Positions 43,170 through 51,457 of a DNA stretch of 64,000 nt are shown here, piece by piece. Each line of letters starts with the position of its first letter. Position 1 is the stretch's first letter. The notes under the pieces are model-generated. The model was not told where the DNA came from. It ran no database searches and was given only the letters and a program-made list of their open reading frames with translations. The position numbers and the translations under genes are program-made. This DNA is from Cupriavidus pauculus (GTDB lineage Bacteria; Pseudomonadota; Gammaproteobacteria; Burkholderiales; Burkholderiaceae): assembly GCF_022179805.1 (NCBI RefSeq), contig NZ_BPUO01000020.1:1-64000 (forward strand), in the 5' to 3' direction.

Positions 43170-43502
43170 GGTGTCTCCTGGTTCGAATGGGACCTGTCGA
43201 AACTCTGCCTGGGATGCCCTACTAGCATAGGCGGCAAACGTGCGCCCGGCAGCATCGCAGGCATGGCCGGTGATCGCGCAAAAGGTGCAGCAAGCGTGGA
43301 TCCAAGGGTTATTTCGTAATGCCGCTGCCGGCAAACGCTGGCATAGTTACAGAAATCGAACGACCGTTCACAATTTGAAACTGTCTCGAATCCCGGCGAA
43401 CCTGCACGTACTCGCACGTACCTGCAGGGCCTTTGTGGTTATGGTGTGCCCCCGATCGGCAACGGTCTAACATGGCCGCCAGTCCGACTTCGACCGATCG
43501 AC
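43170..43502. other. Divergent intergenic region, macrodomain gene / esterase
   Basis: A 333-bp non-coding stretch. The best element is the palindrome at 43358-43369, annotated separately. No convincing promoter boxes or small ORF were identified in the rest. Confidence 0.5.
43358..43369. promoter_or_regulatory. Operator candidate GAACGACCGTTC
   Basis: The best-conserved of three related sites (others at 20273 and 29892), flanked by AAATC and ACAATTT. It lies 133 bp before the esterase ATG. Likely the same repressor serves all three. Confidence 0.6.
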
Positions 43503-44501
43503 ATGTCCGCCCAGCCTTATCCATCCACTCCCGGTTTGCCCGCCCAGCCGCTCGACCCCCAGGTCGCGCAGCTGCTTGAGCTGATCGGGCGGGCCAAGCG
43601 GCCGTCGCTCCATACGATGGAGCCGGCGGACGCCAAGATCGGCTACGAAAAAAGCGCGCCGATCCTGGACCTGAACCCGGCCCCGGTGCACGCCGTGGAG
43701 AATTTCACCGTCGCCGCGCGCGACGGCCATGAGATTCCGGTGCGGCTCTATGCGCCGCGCGAGGCAAGCTGGGCCGATCCGCTGCCGCTGCTGGTGTACT
43801 TCCATGGCGGCGGATTCACGGTCGGCAGCGTCAATTCGCATGACTCGCTGTGCCGCGTGTTCTGCAACGGGGCCGACTGCCTGGTGCTGTCGGTCGACTA
43901 CCGGCTAGGGCCGGACTGGAAGTTTCCGACCGCCGCCAACGACGCGTTCGACGTGTTGCACTGGGTGTTCGCCGAAGCGGCGCGCCTGGGCGCGGACCCG
44001 GCGTGCATCGCCATCGGTGGCGACAGCGCGGGCGGCACGCTGGCCGCGGCATGTGCCGTCGAGGCGCGTGATGCCGGCTTGCAGCCGGTGCTGCAGATGC
44101 TGATCTATCCGGGCACGAGTGCGCGCCAGGATATGCCGTCGCACCGCGCACTGGCCGACGGCTACCTGCTGACGGCCGACATGATCCAGTGGTTCTTCTC
44201 GCAGTACCTGGACACGGACGCAAGCCGCGACGACTGGCGCTTCGCGCCGCTCGACGGCGGTGGCGCCGGCGCCGATGTGCGCGGCGTCTGCCCGGCCTGG
44301 GTGGCCGTGGCTGGCTACGACCCGCTGCACGACGAAGGGGTGGCCTATGCGGCCAAGCTCCAGGCGGCGGGCGTGTCGGCAGTGCTTGCCGACTACCCGA
44401 CGATGATCCACGATTTCTTCAAGCTCGGACGTTTCATCCACGCGGTGGCCGGCGCGCATGCCGATGCCGTGGCCGCGTTGCGGAGGGCGTTCGGCACGTA
44501 G
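43503..44501 (+). CDS. Alpha/beta hydrolase, HSL-family esterase
   Basis: A 332-residue esterase/lipase of the hormone-sensitive-lipase family (family IV). The oxyanion motif HGGG is at 101-104 and the nucleophile motif GDSAGG at 173-178 (Ser175). The acid lies near GYDPLHDEG and the histidine in YPTMIHDFF. It would hydrolyse short- to medium-chain esters and supply acids to the ligase/beta-oxidation genes, consistent with the shared operator. ATG 43503 is chosen over an upstream in-frame codon. Confidence 0.92.
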   Translation: MSAQPYPSTPGLPAQPLDPQVAQLLELIGRAKRPSLHTMEPADAKIGYEKSAPILDLNPAPVHAVENFTVAARDGHEIPVRLYAPREASWADPLPLLVYFHGGGFTVGSVNSHDSLCRVFCNGADCLVLSVDYRLGPDWKFPTAANDAFDVLHWVFAEAARLGADPACIAIGGDSAGGTLAAACAVEARDAGLQPVLQMLIYPGTSARQDMPSHRALADGYLLTADMIQWFFSQYLDTDASRDDWRFAPLDGGGAGADVRGVCPAWVAVAGYDPLHDEGVAYAAKLQAAGVSAVLADYPTMIHDFFKLGRFIHAVAGAHADAVAALRRAFGT

Positions 44502-44623
44502 CAACAGAATTACCAGGATTTCCGGCCCGACCCCTCCCATAACAACCGGGGCGGGCCCGCAACTGTTTCACGGTTTATCGAAGTCGCAACAGTGCATTTT
44601 TGCAGCAGAAGGAGACAACACTC

Positions 44624-45607
44624 ATGCAACGCCGCCACTTTATGGCCCAGGTGGGCCTGATCGCCGCTTCGGCCGCAGTTGGAATGGCCGCCATGCCGGC
44701 CCATGCCCAGGCGGACAAATTCCCGACCCGCCCGATTCGCCTTGTCATTGGCTACACGGCCGGTGGGTCCACGGACATCCCGTTCCGCGTGCTCGCGGAC
44801 AACGCCTCGAAGATCCTGGGCCAGCCCGTGATCGTCGAGAACAAGCCCGGTGCCGGCGGTGTGCTGCCCGCACAGATGATGCAGACGACGGCGCCCGACG
44901 GCTACACGCTGGCCCAGGTGGCCATGCCCGTGTACCGCCTGCCGTACATCCAGAAGATCAGCTGGGACCCGGTCAAGGACCTGTCCTACGTGATCAACCT
45001 GGCCGGCTATTCGTTCGGCCTGGTCGTGCCCGCGGACTCGCCGATCAAGACGATGCAGGACTACATCGCCTACGCCCGCGCCAATCCGGGCAAGCTGACG
45101 TACGGCTCGCCGGGCTCGATGACCACGCTGCACCTGACGATGGAAGACCTGGCGCTGCGCCAGAACGTGCAGTTCTCGCACGTGCCGTACAAGGGCAATT
45201 CCGAGTCGATGCAGGCACTGCTGGGCGGCCACGTGATGTCGGTGGCCGATACCCCGGCCTGGGCGCAGTACGTGGAAAGCGGCAAGCTGCGTCTGCTGTC
45301 CACCTGGGGCGACAAGCGCTCGGCGCGCTTCCCGAACGTGCCGACGCTGAAGGAACTGGGCATGGGCATCGTGCAGACCTCGCCGTTCGGCCTGGTGGCG
45401 CCCAAGGGCACCGATCCGGCCATCGTCAAGAAGCTGCATGACGCGTTCAAGCAGGCCATGGAAATGCCGAACTACCGCGAATCGCTGGCCAAGTTCGACA
45501 TGGAGCCGTACTACATGAACAGCACCCAGTACACGGCCTTTGCCGCCGACACGGTCAAGCGCGAGCGCGCGATCATCGAGAAGCTGGGCCTGAACAAGCC
45601 GCAGTAA
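44624..45607 (+). CDS. Bug-family (tripartite tricarboxylate-type) solute-binding protein
   Basis: A 327-residue periplasmic receptor of the TctC/Bug family. It has a twin-arginine-like beginning (MQRRHFMAQVGLI) and a signal sequence cut near MPAHAQA. Bug marks are FPTRPIRLVIGYTAGGSTDI, VIVENKPGAGG, APDGYTLAQV and VPYKGN. No TctA/TctB permease genes are nearby, so it is an orphan receptor. ATG 44624 follows GAAGGAGACA. A terminator follows and separates it from the thioesterase gene. Ligand unknown. Confidence 0.9.
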   Translation: MQRRHFMAQVGLIAASAAVGMAAMPAHAQADKFPTRPIRLVIGYTAGGSTDIPFRVLADNASKILGQPVIVENKPGAGGVLPAQMMQTTAPDGYTLAQVAMPVYRLPYIQKISWDPVKDLSYVINLAGYSFGLVVPADSPIKTMQDYIAYARANPGKLTYGSPGSMTTLHLTMEDLALRQNVQFSHVPYKGNSESMQALLGGHVMSVADTPAWAQYVESGKLRLLSTWGDKRSARFPNVPTLKELGMGIVQTSPFGLVAPKGTDPAIVKKLHDAFKQAMEMPNYRESLAKFDMEPYYMNSTQYTAFAADTVKRERAIIEKLGLNKPQ

Positions 45608-45622
45608 GCGGGGCGGGCAAGC

Positions 45623-45649
45623 GGGGCACTCCACGGGGTGCCCCTTTTT
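45623..45649 (+). terminator. Rho-independent terminator after the Bug gene
   Basis: Stem GGGGCAC/GTGCCCC with an 8-nt loop, followed by TTTTTC. It lies 16 bp after the stop codon. Confidence 0.85.
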
Positions 45650-45669
45650 CTTTTGGGAGCTACCGACAG

Positions 45670-46107
45670 ATGGCAAAAGAGGATTTTCGCCACAGCGTGC
45701 CGCTGCGCGTGCGCTGGTCCGAAGTCGATCCGCAGTCGATCGTGTTCAACGCGCACTACCTGACGTATTGCGACATCTGCGTGACCGAGTACTGGCGTGC
45801 GGTAGGTATCCGCTATCCCGAAGACGTGCTGCACGCGCATGGCGTGGACATCTTCGTGGTCAAGTCGACGCTCGAATATCACGCCTCGGCGCGCTTCGAC
45901 GACATGCTGGAAATTCGTGGGCGCATGGCCCGTCTGGGGCGGTCAAGCATGCTGTTCCGCGTGGAGATGTATCGCGGTGACGAACACCTGATTACCGGCG
46001 AGATCGTCTATGTGTGTGCCGATCCGGCTACGCAGAAGTCGGCGCCGATTCCGGGGCAGGTGAGGGAGACGATTACGGATTGGGAGGTGGTGAAGCCTGA
46101 GGGTTGA
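45670..46107 (+). CDS. Hot-dog acyl-CoA thioesterase (4-hydroxybenzoyl-CoA thioesterase type)
   Basis: A 145-residue protein of the YbgC/4HBT family. The catalytic aspartate is in VRWSEVDPQSIVFNAHYLTY, and the helix and strands continue with VTEYWRAVGIRYPED and STLEYHASARFDD. It hydrolyses acyl- or aroyl-CoA thioesters. It starts 21 bp after a terminator, so it may depend on read-through or an internal promoter. A REP-like element follows before the convergent denD. Confidence 0.9.
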   Translation: MAKEDFRHSVPLRVRWSEVDPQSIVFNAHYLTYCDICVTEYWRAVGIRYPEDVLHAHGVDIFVVKSTLEYHASARFDDMLEIRGRMARLGRSSMLFRVEMYRGDEHLITGEIVYVCADPATQKSAPIPGQVRETITDWEVVKPEG

Positions 46108-46133
46108 CGCTTATTTTTGCTCCGGCTTTTTTT

Positions 46134-46166
46134 GCTCCCCTCTCCCGCCTTGCGGGAGAGGGGAGC
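46134..46166. repeat. REP-like single palindrome, copy 4
   Basis: A hairpin GCTCCCCTCTCCCGC/GCGGGAGAGGGGAGC, with the right flank AAGACAAAG shared with copy 3. It lies between convergent thioesterase and denD genes, and may act as a bidirectional terminator. Confidence 0.85.
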
Positions 46167-46190
46167 AAGACAAAGGAAGAGGGGTGACCC

Positions 46191-47150
46191 TCACCGATCC
46201 TCCATATACCCCCGGATCACCGAATCAAAGTCCGCATCACCCTGGAACCCCAGCTCCACGGCGCGCGATACATCCCAGGCCGCCGGCCAGGTGCCGACGA
46301 TCTTCTCGATGCGGTCTTCACGTTCCCATGTCACGCGGTTGGCCACTTCGTCGCCAGCCACGCGGCGCAGGGCTTCCACCATCTGCGCGGCGGTGACCGA
46401 CAGGCCCGGCAGGTTCACCACGCGGCGGTTGCCAAAGCGGGCGCCATCGAGTTCGATGCCATTGACCAGCGCCTGGATCGCGCCGCGCGGCGACAGCAGC
46501 CACAGCGCGGTTTCCGGTGCCACCGGGCAATTGGCGGCCACGCCCGCCAGCGGTTCGCGGATGATGCCGCTGGCGAACGACGACGCGGCGGCGTTGGGCT
46601 TGCCCGGACGCACGCTGATCGTCGGCAGGCGCAGCACGCGGCCATCGACAAAGCTCTTGCGGCTGTAGTCCGACAGCAGCAGTTCGCCAATGGCCTTCTG
46701 CGCGCCGTACGACGATTGCGGATTCAGCGCGGTGTCGTCCTGCACCACAGGCGGCAGCTTGCCGCCGTAGACCGCCACCGAACTCGTGAACACCACGCGC
46801 GGCGCGTGGCCGAGCTGGCGGCACGTTTCCAGCAGCGCGTGCGACGCGTCCAGGTTCACCCGCATGCCCAGGTCGAAATCGGCCTCGGCCTGCCCGCTGA
46901 CCACAGCGGCCAGGTGGAAGATGGCGCCGGTGTCGCGGTCGATGGCCTGCGCGAGCACGGCCGGGTCCGACAGGTCGCCGGTCACCACGCGCACGCGTGC
47001 GTCGTCGATCTGCGGCGCCACCACATCGAGCAGCGTGAGGCGGTCGATGGTGACGGCGCGGCCGTCCAGGTTCAGCGTGCCGCGCTTGAGCAGCAGGCGG
47101 GCCAGCTGCTGGCCCAAGAAACCGGCGCCGCCGGTAATCAGTACGTTCAT
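46191..47150 (-). CDS. denD: D-erythronate dehydrogenase DenD (NAD-dependent epimerase family)
   Basis: A 319-residue extended SDR. The cofactor motif GGAGFLGQ is at 7-14, then FHLAAVVSGQAEADFD, SSVAVYGG and SYGAQKAIGELL with the YxxxK pair. By family and context it oxidises D-erythronate to 2-oxo-D-erythronate, the role established for DenD in Cupriavidus. It is the last gene of the C4 acid-sugar cluster, 19 bp after the OtnI gene. Confidence 0.88.
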   Translation of the reverse strand: MNVLITGGAGFLGQQLARLLLKRGTLNLDGRAVTIDRLTLLDVVAPQIDDARVRVVTGDLSDPAVLAQAIDRDTGAIFHLAAVVSGQAEADFDLGMRVNLDASHALLETCRQLGHAPRVVFTSSVAVYGGKLPPVVQDDTALNPQSSYGAQKAIGELLLSDYSRKSFVDGRVLRLPTISVRPGKPNAAASSFASGIIREPLAGVAANCPVAPETALWLLSPRGAIQALVNGIELDGARFGNRRVVNLPGLSVTAAQMVEALRRVAGDEVANRVTWEREDRIEKIVGTWPAAWDVSRAVELGFQGDADFDSVIRGYMEDR

Positions 47151-47169
47151 GGTGGCAACAATCCTGTGA

Positions 47170-47952
47170 TTAACGATTCAGGTACGGCTTGAGCCAGCCC
47201 AGGCCCGCCGACGTGCCGGCGCGCGGCCGGTACTCGCAGCCGATCCAGCCCGTGTAGCCGAGCCGGTCGATCACGTCGAACAGGTAGGGGTAGTTCAGCT
47301 CGCCGATATCGGGCTCGTGCCGTTCGGGCACGCCCGCGATCTGGATATGGCCAATGCCGGCAAAGTCGCGTTCGAGCTTCTTGGCAATGTCGCCTTCCAC
47401 GATCTGGCAGTGGTAGCAGTCGAACTGCACCTTCAGGTTGGCGGCGCCCACCTGGCGGCAGATGGTCTGGCCGTCGTCCTGGCGGTTCAGGAAGTAGCCC
47501 GGCATGTCGCGCGTGTTGATCGGCTCGATCAGCACCGTGATCCCGTGCGAGGCAGCCGACGCCGCCGCGTACGCCAGGTTCTCCAGGTACACGGCGCGGC
47601 AGCGCGCGTGGTCCGCGTCGGCCGGGACGATGCCGGCCATCACGTGCACACGGTCGTTGCCGATCACGGCCGCGTATTCCAGGGCCTTGGCAAAGGCCGT
47701 GCGGAACTCGGTCTCACGGCCGGGCAGGGCCGCGATGCCGCGCTCGCCGGCGCCCCAGTCGCCCGGCGGCGCGTTGAACAGGGCCTGGGTCAGGCCATGG
47801 TCGTCGAGCCGCTTGCGGATCTCGGCAGCCGGATGGTCGTACGGGAACAGGTACTCCACGGCCTGGAAGCCATCTTTTGCCGCGGCGGCAAAGCGGTCCA
47901 GGAAGTCGTGCTCCGTGTACATCATCGAGAGGTTCGCGGCAAAGCGCGGCAT
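47170..47952 (-). CDS. otnI: 2-oxo-tetronate isomerase OtnI (hydroxypyruvate isomerase family)
   Basis: A 260-residue TIM-barrel isomerase. N-terminal MPRFAANLSMMYTEHDFLDR, VEYLFPYDHPAAEI, the metal ligands in IEPINTRDMPGYF and VQFDCYHCQIVEGD, and HIQIAGVPERHEPD match the Hyi family. In this pathway it converts 2-oxo-tetronate to 3-oxo-tetronate before phosphorylation. It is often labelled hydroxypyruvate isomerase; the otnK, otnC and denD neighbours support OtnI. Confidence 0.9.
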   Translation of the reverse strand: MPRFAANLSMMYTEHDFLDRFAAAAKDGFQAVEYLFPYDHPAAEIRKRLDDHGLTQALFNAPPGDWGAGERGIAALPGRETEFRTAFAKALEYAAVIGNDRVHVMAGIVPADADHARCRAVYLENLAYAAASAASHGITVLIEPINTRDMPGYFLNRQDDGQTICRQVGAANLKVQFDCYHCQIVEGDIAKKLERDFAGIGHIQIAGVPERHEPDIGELNYPYLFDVIDRLGYTGWIGCEYRPRAGTSAGLGWLKPYLNR

Positions 47953-47985
47953 GTCAGGTCTCCTAGAACAACAAAGGAATGGATT

Positions 47986-49344
47986 TCAGCGGTTGACCAG
48001 CTTGGCCGGGGTCAGCCACACCAGCAGCGCACCCACGACCAGGATGGCCGACAGCACATACATCGGCAACTGCGTGCTCTGCGTCATGTCCTTTAGCGCG
48101 CCCACCATGTACGGCGACACAAAGCCCGCCAGGTTACCCACCGAATTCACCACGGCGATGCCCGATGCGGCGGCAATGCCGCTCAGGAACGCGGTCGGCA
48201 GCGACCAGAACAGCGGGGCGCAGGTCAGCACGCCCGCGGCAGCCAGCGACAGCGCCGCGATGGCCACCGTCGTATTGTGGGTGAACGACGCGGCGATGGC
48301 AAAGCCCGTGGCGCCCATCAGTGCCGGCACGATCAGGTGCCAGCGGCGTTCGCGGCGCGAGTCGGCGCTGTGGCCCAGGATGTTCATGACCACGATGGCG
48401 CAGAGGAACGGAATGGCCGACAGCAGGCCAATGTTCAGGTTGCCGGTCACGCCGCTGGCCTTGACCAGCGTGGGCATCCAGAACGTCAGCGCGTACTGGC
48501 CGGTCACGAAGCAGAAGTAGATCAGGCACATCCACCAGACGCGGCGGTCGCTGAACACGGCACCCAGCGAGTGCATGTCGCGCTGGCCGTTGGCGGCAGC
48601 GGCGGCCGATGCGGCGCGCTCGTCTTCCTCGATATTGCGCTTGAGCACCTGCTTTTCGTCGGCGCTGAGCCACGGGGCCTTGTCGATGCCGTCGCGCAGC
48701 ACAAAGACCGTGACGATGCCGATGGCAAACGCGGGCAGGGCTTCGATGAAGAACATCCATTGCCAGCCGGCCCAGCCGTGCGTGTCGTGGAACGCGTCCA
48801 TGATCCAGCCCGACAGCGGGTTGCCGAACATGCCGGCCACCGGAATGCCCGACATGAACAACGCGATCATCTTGGCGCGGCGGTGCGACGGATACCAGTA
48901 GGTCAGGTACAGGATCACGCCGGGATAGAAGCCCGCTTCGGCCAGGCCCAGCAGGAATCGCATCACGTAGAACTGCGTGGGCGTCTGCACGAACACGAAC
49001 GCGGCCGAGATGATGCCCCACGTGATCATGATCCGCGCAATCCAGATGCGCGCGCCGAGGCGGTGCATCAGCAGGTTGCTGGGCACCTCGAACAGGAAGT
49101 AGCCGATGAAGAACAGCCCGGCGCCCAGGCCGAACACGGTCTCCGAAAACTGCAGGTCCTGCGCCATCTGCAGCTTGGCAAAGCCCACGTTGACGCGATC
49201 CAGATAGGCAATCACGTAACAGAGCATCAGGAACGGCATGATGCGCCAGAACACCTTGTTGTAGGCGGTTTTTTCAACAGCGCTTTCGGCGTCTAGCCGG
49301 GCGTTGGCGGCAGGGGTCCCCGCCGCGGGGTTGGATGCGGTCAT
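47986..49344 (-). CDS. MFS transporter, ACS family (probable C4 acid-sugar uptake)
   Basis: A 452-residue permease with 12 membrane segments and an N-terminal cytoplasmic tail of about 30 residues. ACS-family features are AYLDRVNVGFAKLQM, the inter-helix 2/3 region, GFYPGVILYLTYWYPSHRRAK and SGWIMD near WMFFIEALPA. Such anion:cation symporters import organic acids such as tartrate, phthalate or glucarate. Here it probably takes up threonate or erythronate. A REP-like element lies between it and otnC. Confidence 0.9.
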   Translation of the reverse strand: MTASNPAAGTPAANARLDAESAVEKTAYNKVFWRIMPFLMLCYVIAYLDRVNVGFAKLQMAQDLQFSETVFGLGAGLFFIGYFLFEVPSNLLMHRLGARIWIARIMITWGIISAAFVFVQTPTQFYVMRFLLGLAEAGFYPGVILYLTYWYPSHRRAKMIALFMSGIPVAGMFGNPLSGWIMDAFHDTHGWAGWQWMFFIEALPAFAIGIVTVFVLRDGIDKAPWLSADEKQVLKRNIEEDERAASAAAAANGQRDMHSLGAVFSDRRVWWMCLIYFCFVTGQYALTFWMPTLVKASGVTGNLNIGLLSAIPFLCAIVVMNILGHSADSRRERRWHLIVPALMGATGFAIAASFTHNTTVAIAALSLAAAGVLTCAPLFWSLPTAFLSGIAAASGIAVVNSVGNLAGFVSPYMVGALKDMTQSTQLPMYVLSAILVVGALLVWLTPAKLVNR

Positions 49345-49380
49345 TGGAAATGTCTCCGTCTAGGTCTGGGGCGCTTTAGG

Positions 49381-49503
49381 CTCCCTCTCCCGCATGGCGG
49401 GAGAGGGCGGGGGGGTGAGGGCGGGCGCCACTCGATGCGGTGGCGGTGTTTGCACCGCCACGCCCTCACCCCCAACCCCTCTCCCGCGAGCGGGAGAGGG
49501 GAG
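49381..49503. repeat. REP/BIME-like composite palindrome, copy 5
   Basis: Two hairpins, CTCCCTCTCCCGC-ATG-GCGGGAGAGGG and CCCCTCTCCCGC-GA-GCGGGAGAGGGG, with internal GGGGGTGAGGGC and GCCCTCACCCCC arms and a variable centre. Lies between the MFS and otnC genes. Confidence 0.85.
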
Positions 49504-49537
49504 GAAAACAGTGGATCAATACGTCGTACTCAGGGCC

Positions 49538-50176
49538 CTACCACTTCGCCTTGAACGTGTCGCGTAATTCGGTCAGCGCATGTTCGTCCAGCGGCGCGGG
49601 TTTGTCCTTGAGCATCATCCAGAGCTTTGCGGTTTCCTCCAGCTCTTCAAGCGCCCAGGCTGCGCGCGACACGCTGTCTTCCCACACCACGGGGCCCAGG
49701 CGCGCCAGCAGCACGCCGCGCACCTCGTTGGCCAGTTGCGCCACGCGCGCGGCCACGGCCGGATCGCCGGGGCGGTGGTACGGAATCAGCGGGATATGGC
49801 CCACCTTCATCACGTAGTACGGCGTGATCGGCGGCAGCACGTCGTCGGGCTGCCAGACGCCGGCCAGCGTCAGTGCCACGAGGTTGGTCGAATGCGTGTG
49901 GACCACGCCGTGGGCGTTCGGATTGTTGTCGTAGACACAGCGGTGCAGCGTCAGCGTCTTCGACGGCTTGTCGCCCGACACCCATGTGCCATCGATCGCC
50001 ACCTTGGCCACCTTGGCCGGGTCGAGCGTGCCCAGGCAGGCGTCGGTGGGCGTGATCAGCCAGCCGTCTTCCAGCCGTGCGCTGATATTGCCCGCCGTGC
50101 CCACCGTATAGCCGCGCTGGAACAGGCTGGCGCCGACGCGGCAGATTTCCTCGCGCAGTGCGCTTTCGGTGCTCAT
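49538..50176 (-). CDS. otnC: 3-oxo-tetronate 4-phosphate decarboxylase OtnC (class II aldolase family)
   Basis: A 212-residue metal-dependent protein of the class II aldolase/AraD family. Marks are GTAGNISARLEDG, WLITPTDACLG, the metal histidines in GVVHTHSTNLVAL, and the PYYVMKVGHIPLI block. In the pathway it decarboxylates 3-oxo-tetronate-4-phosphate to dihydroxyacetone phosphate. Its start overlaps the stop of otnK (ATGA), so it is translationally coupled to the kinase. Confidence 0.92.
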   Translation of the reverse strand: MSTESALREEICRVGASLFQRGYTVGTAGNISARLEDGWLITPTDACLGTLDPAKVAKVAIDGTWVSGDKPSKTLTLHRCVYDNNPNAHGVVHTHSTNLVALTLAGVWQPDDVLPPITPYYVMKVGHIPLIPYHRPGDPAVAARVAQLANEVRGVLLARLGPVVWEDSVSRAAWALEELEETAKLWMMLKDKPAPLDEHALTELRDTFKAKW

Positions 50177-51453
50177 CGTGCGGCTCCCAGCGCCTGCAGC
50201 GCTTCGTCGAAGAAGTTCTCGCCGCCAAAGTTGCCGGACTTCAGTGCCAGCGCCAGCGGCTCGGCGTCGAGCGTGACCGTGGCCGGCACACCCGGCGCGA
50301 TCTGCTTGCCGATGCGCAGCGACTGCACGCCCAGCGCCTGGACCACGGCGCCCGACGTTTCACCACCCGCCACCACAAAGCGGCGCGTGCCGCGCGACTT
50401 CAGCGTGGCCGCGATGCAGGCCAGCGCATGCTCCACCAGTTCACCGGCGCGTGCCACGCCAAGCTCGGCCTGCACGGCCTTGACCTGCTCCGGTTGCGCG
50501 GTGGCGTAGACCAGCACCGGCTCGTCATGATCACGCGCAAAGGCCAGGGCCTCGTCGAACACCGCTTCGCCACGGGCCAGCCGCAGCGGATCGATACGCA
50601 GGGCGGGGCGCTTCTGGGCGATCCAGTGCGCCACCTGGCCATTGGTGGCGCGCGATGCGCTACCGGCCAGCACCACGCCGTGACCGTTCACCGCCGGCAC
50701 CTCGGCCGCGTCGGTGCGCACCGGCAGCAGGCCCGCGCGCCGGAAGTTCTCGGGCAGGCCCAGCGCGATGCCGGAACCGCCGGTAATCAGCGGCAGCGCG
50801 GCGCAGCCTTCGCCCAGCGCGAACAGGTCGGCGTCGGAGATGGCATCGGCAATCGCCAGCCGCACGCCTTCGCCGCGCAGCGCGTCGATGCGCGCCTGCA
50901 CGGCGGCGGCGCCTTTGCCCACGGTGTCGTAGCGCAGCAGCCCGACCTTGGCCTGGCTCTGGCGCTGCAGCACGCGCACCAGGTTGGCATCGGTCATCGG
51001 CGTCAGCGGATGGTTTTCCATGCCCGACTCGTTGAGCAGGCCATCGGCCACGAACAGATGGCCGCGGAAGATCGTGCGGCCGTTTTCCGGGAAGGCGGGG
51101 CACGCAATCGTGAAGTCGCTGCCCAGCGCGTCCAGCAGCGCTTCGGCAACCGGGCCGATGTTGCCGGCGTCGGTGGAATCGAAGGTCGAGCAGTACTTGA
51201 ACACGAACTGGCGGCAGCCCTGTTCACGCAGCCATGCCAGCGCGGCCAGCGACTGCGCCACCGCGTCGGCGGCCGGAATGGTGCGCGACTTGAGTGCCAC
51301 GACGATGGCATCGGCGTTCACGGCCGAGGTGGGCACGCCAATCGTCTGGACGGTGCGCATGCCGTTGCGCACGAGTGTGTTTGCCAGGTCGGTGGCGCCC
51401 GTGAAATCGTCGGCGATGCAGCCGAGCAGCGGACGGTTGGTCTGGTCGGACAT
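50173..51453 (-). CDS. otnK: 3-oxo-tetronate 4-kinase OtnK (DUF1537 family)
   Basis: A 426-residue two-domain kinase of the DUF1537 family. The N-terminal domain has LGCIADDFTGATDLANTLV, FKYCSTFDSTDAGNIGPVAE and CPAFPENGRTIFRGHLFV. The C-terminal nucleotide-binding region has ARAGELVEHALACIA, VVAGGETSGAVVQALGV and PGVPATVTL. DUF1537 proteins were shown to be kinases for four-carbon acid sugars; OtnK phosphorylates 3-oxo-tetronate. Only 4 bp separate it from ltnD, and it overlaps otnC. Confidence 0.93.
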   Translation of the reverse strand: MSDQTNRPLLGCIADDFTGATDLANTLVRNGMRTVQTIGVPTSAVNADAIVVALKSRTIPAADAVAQSLAALAWLREQGCRQFVFKYCSTFDSTDAGNIGPVAEALLDALGSDFTIACPAFPENGRTIFRGHLFVADGLLNESGMENHPLTPMTDANLVRVLQRQSQAKVGLLRYDTVGKGAAAVQARIDALRGEGVRLAIADAISDADLFALGEGCAALPLITGGSGIALGLPENFRRAGLLPVRTDAAEVPAVNGHGVVLAGSASRATNGQVAHWIAQKRPALRIDPLRLARGEAVFDEALAFARDHDEPVLVYATAQPEQVKAVQAELGVARAGELVEHALACIAATLKSRGTRRFVVAGGETSGAVVQALGVQSLRIGKQIAPGVPATVTLDAEPLALALKSGNFGGENFFDEALQALGAAR

Positions 51454-51457
51454 CGGC

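Noticed and set aside
34153..49503. Repeats considered as a CRISPR array
   Set aside because: The copies are kilobases apart, palindromic, in gene gaps, and lack regular spacers or cas genes.
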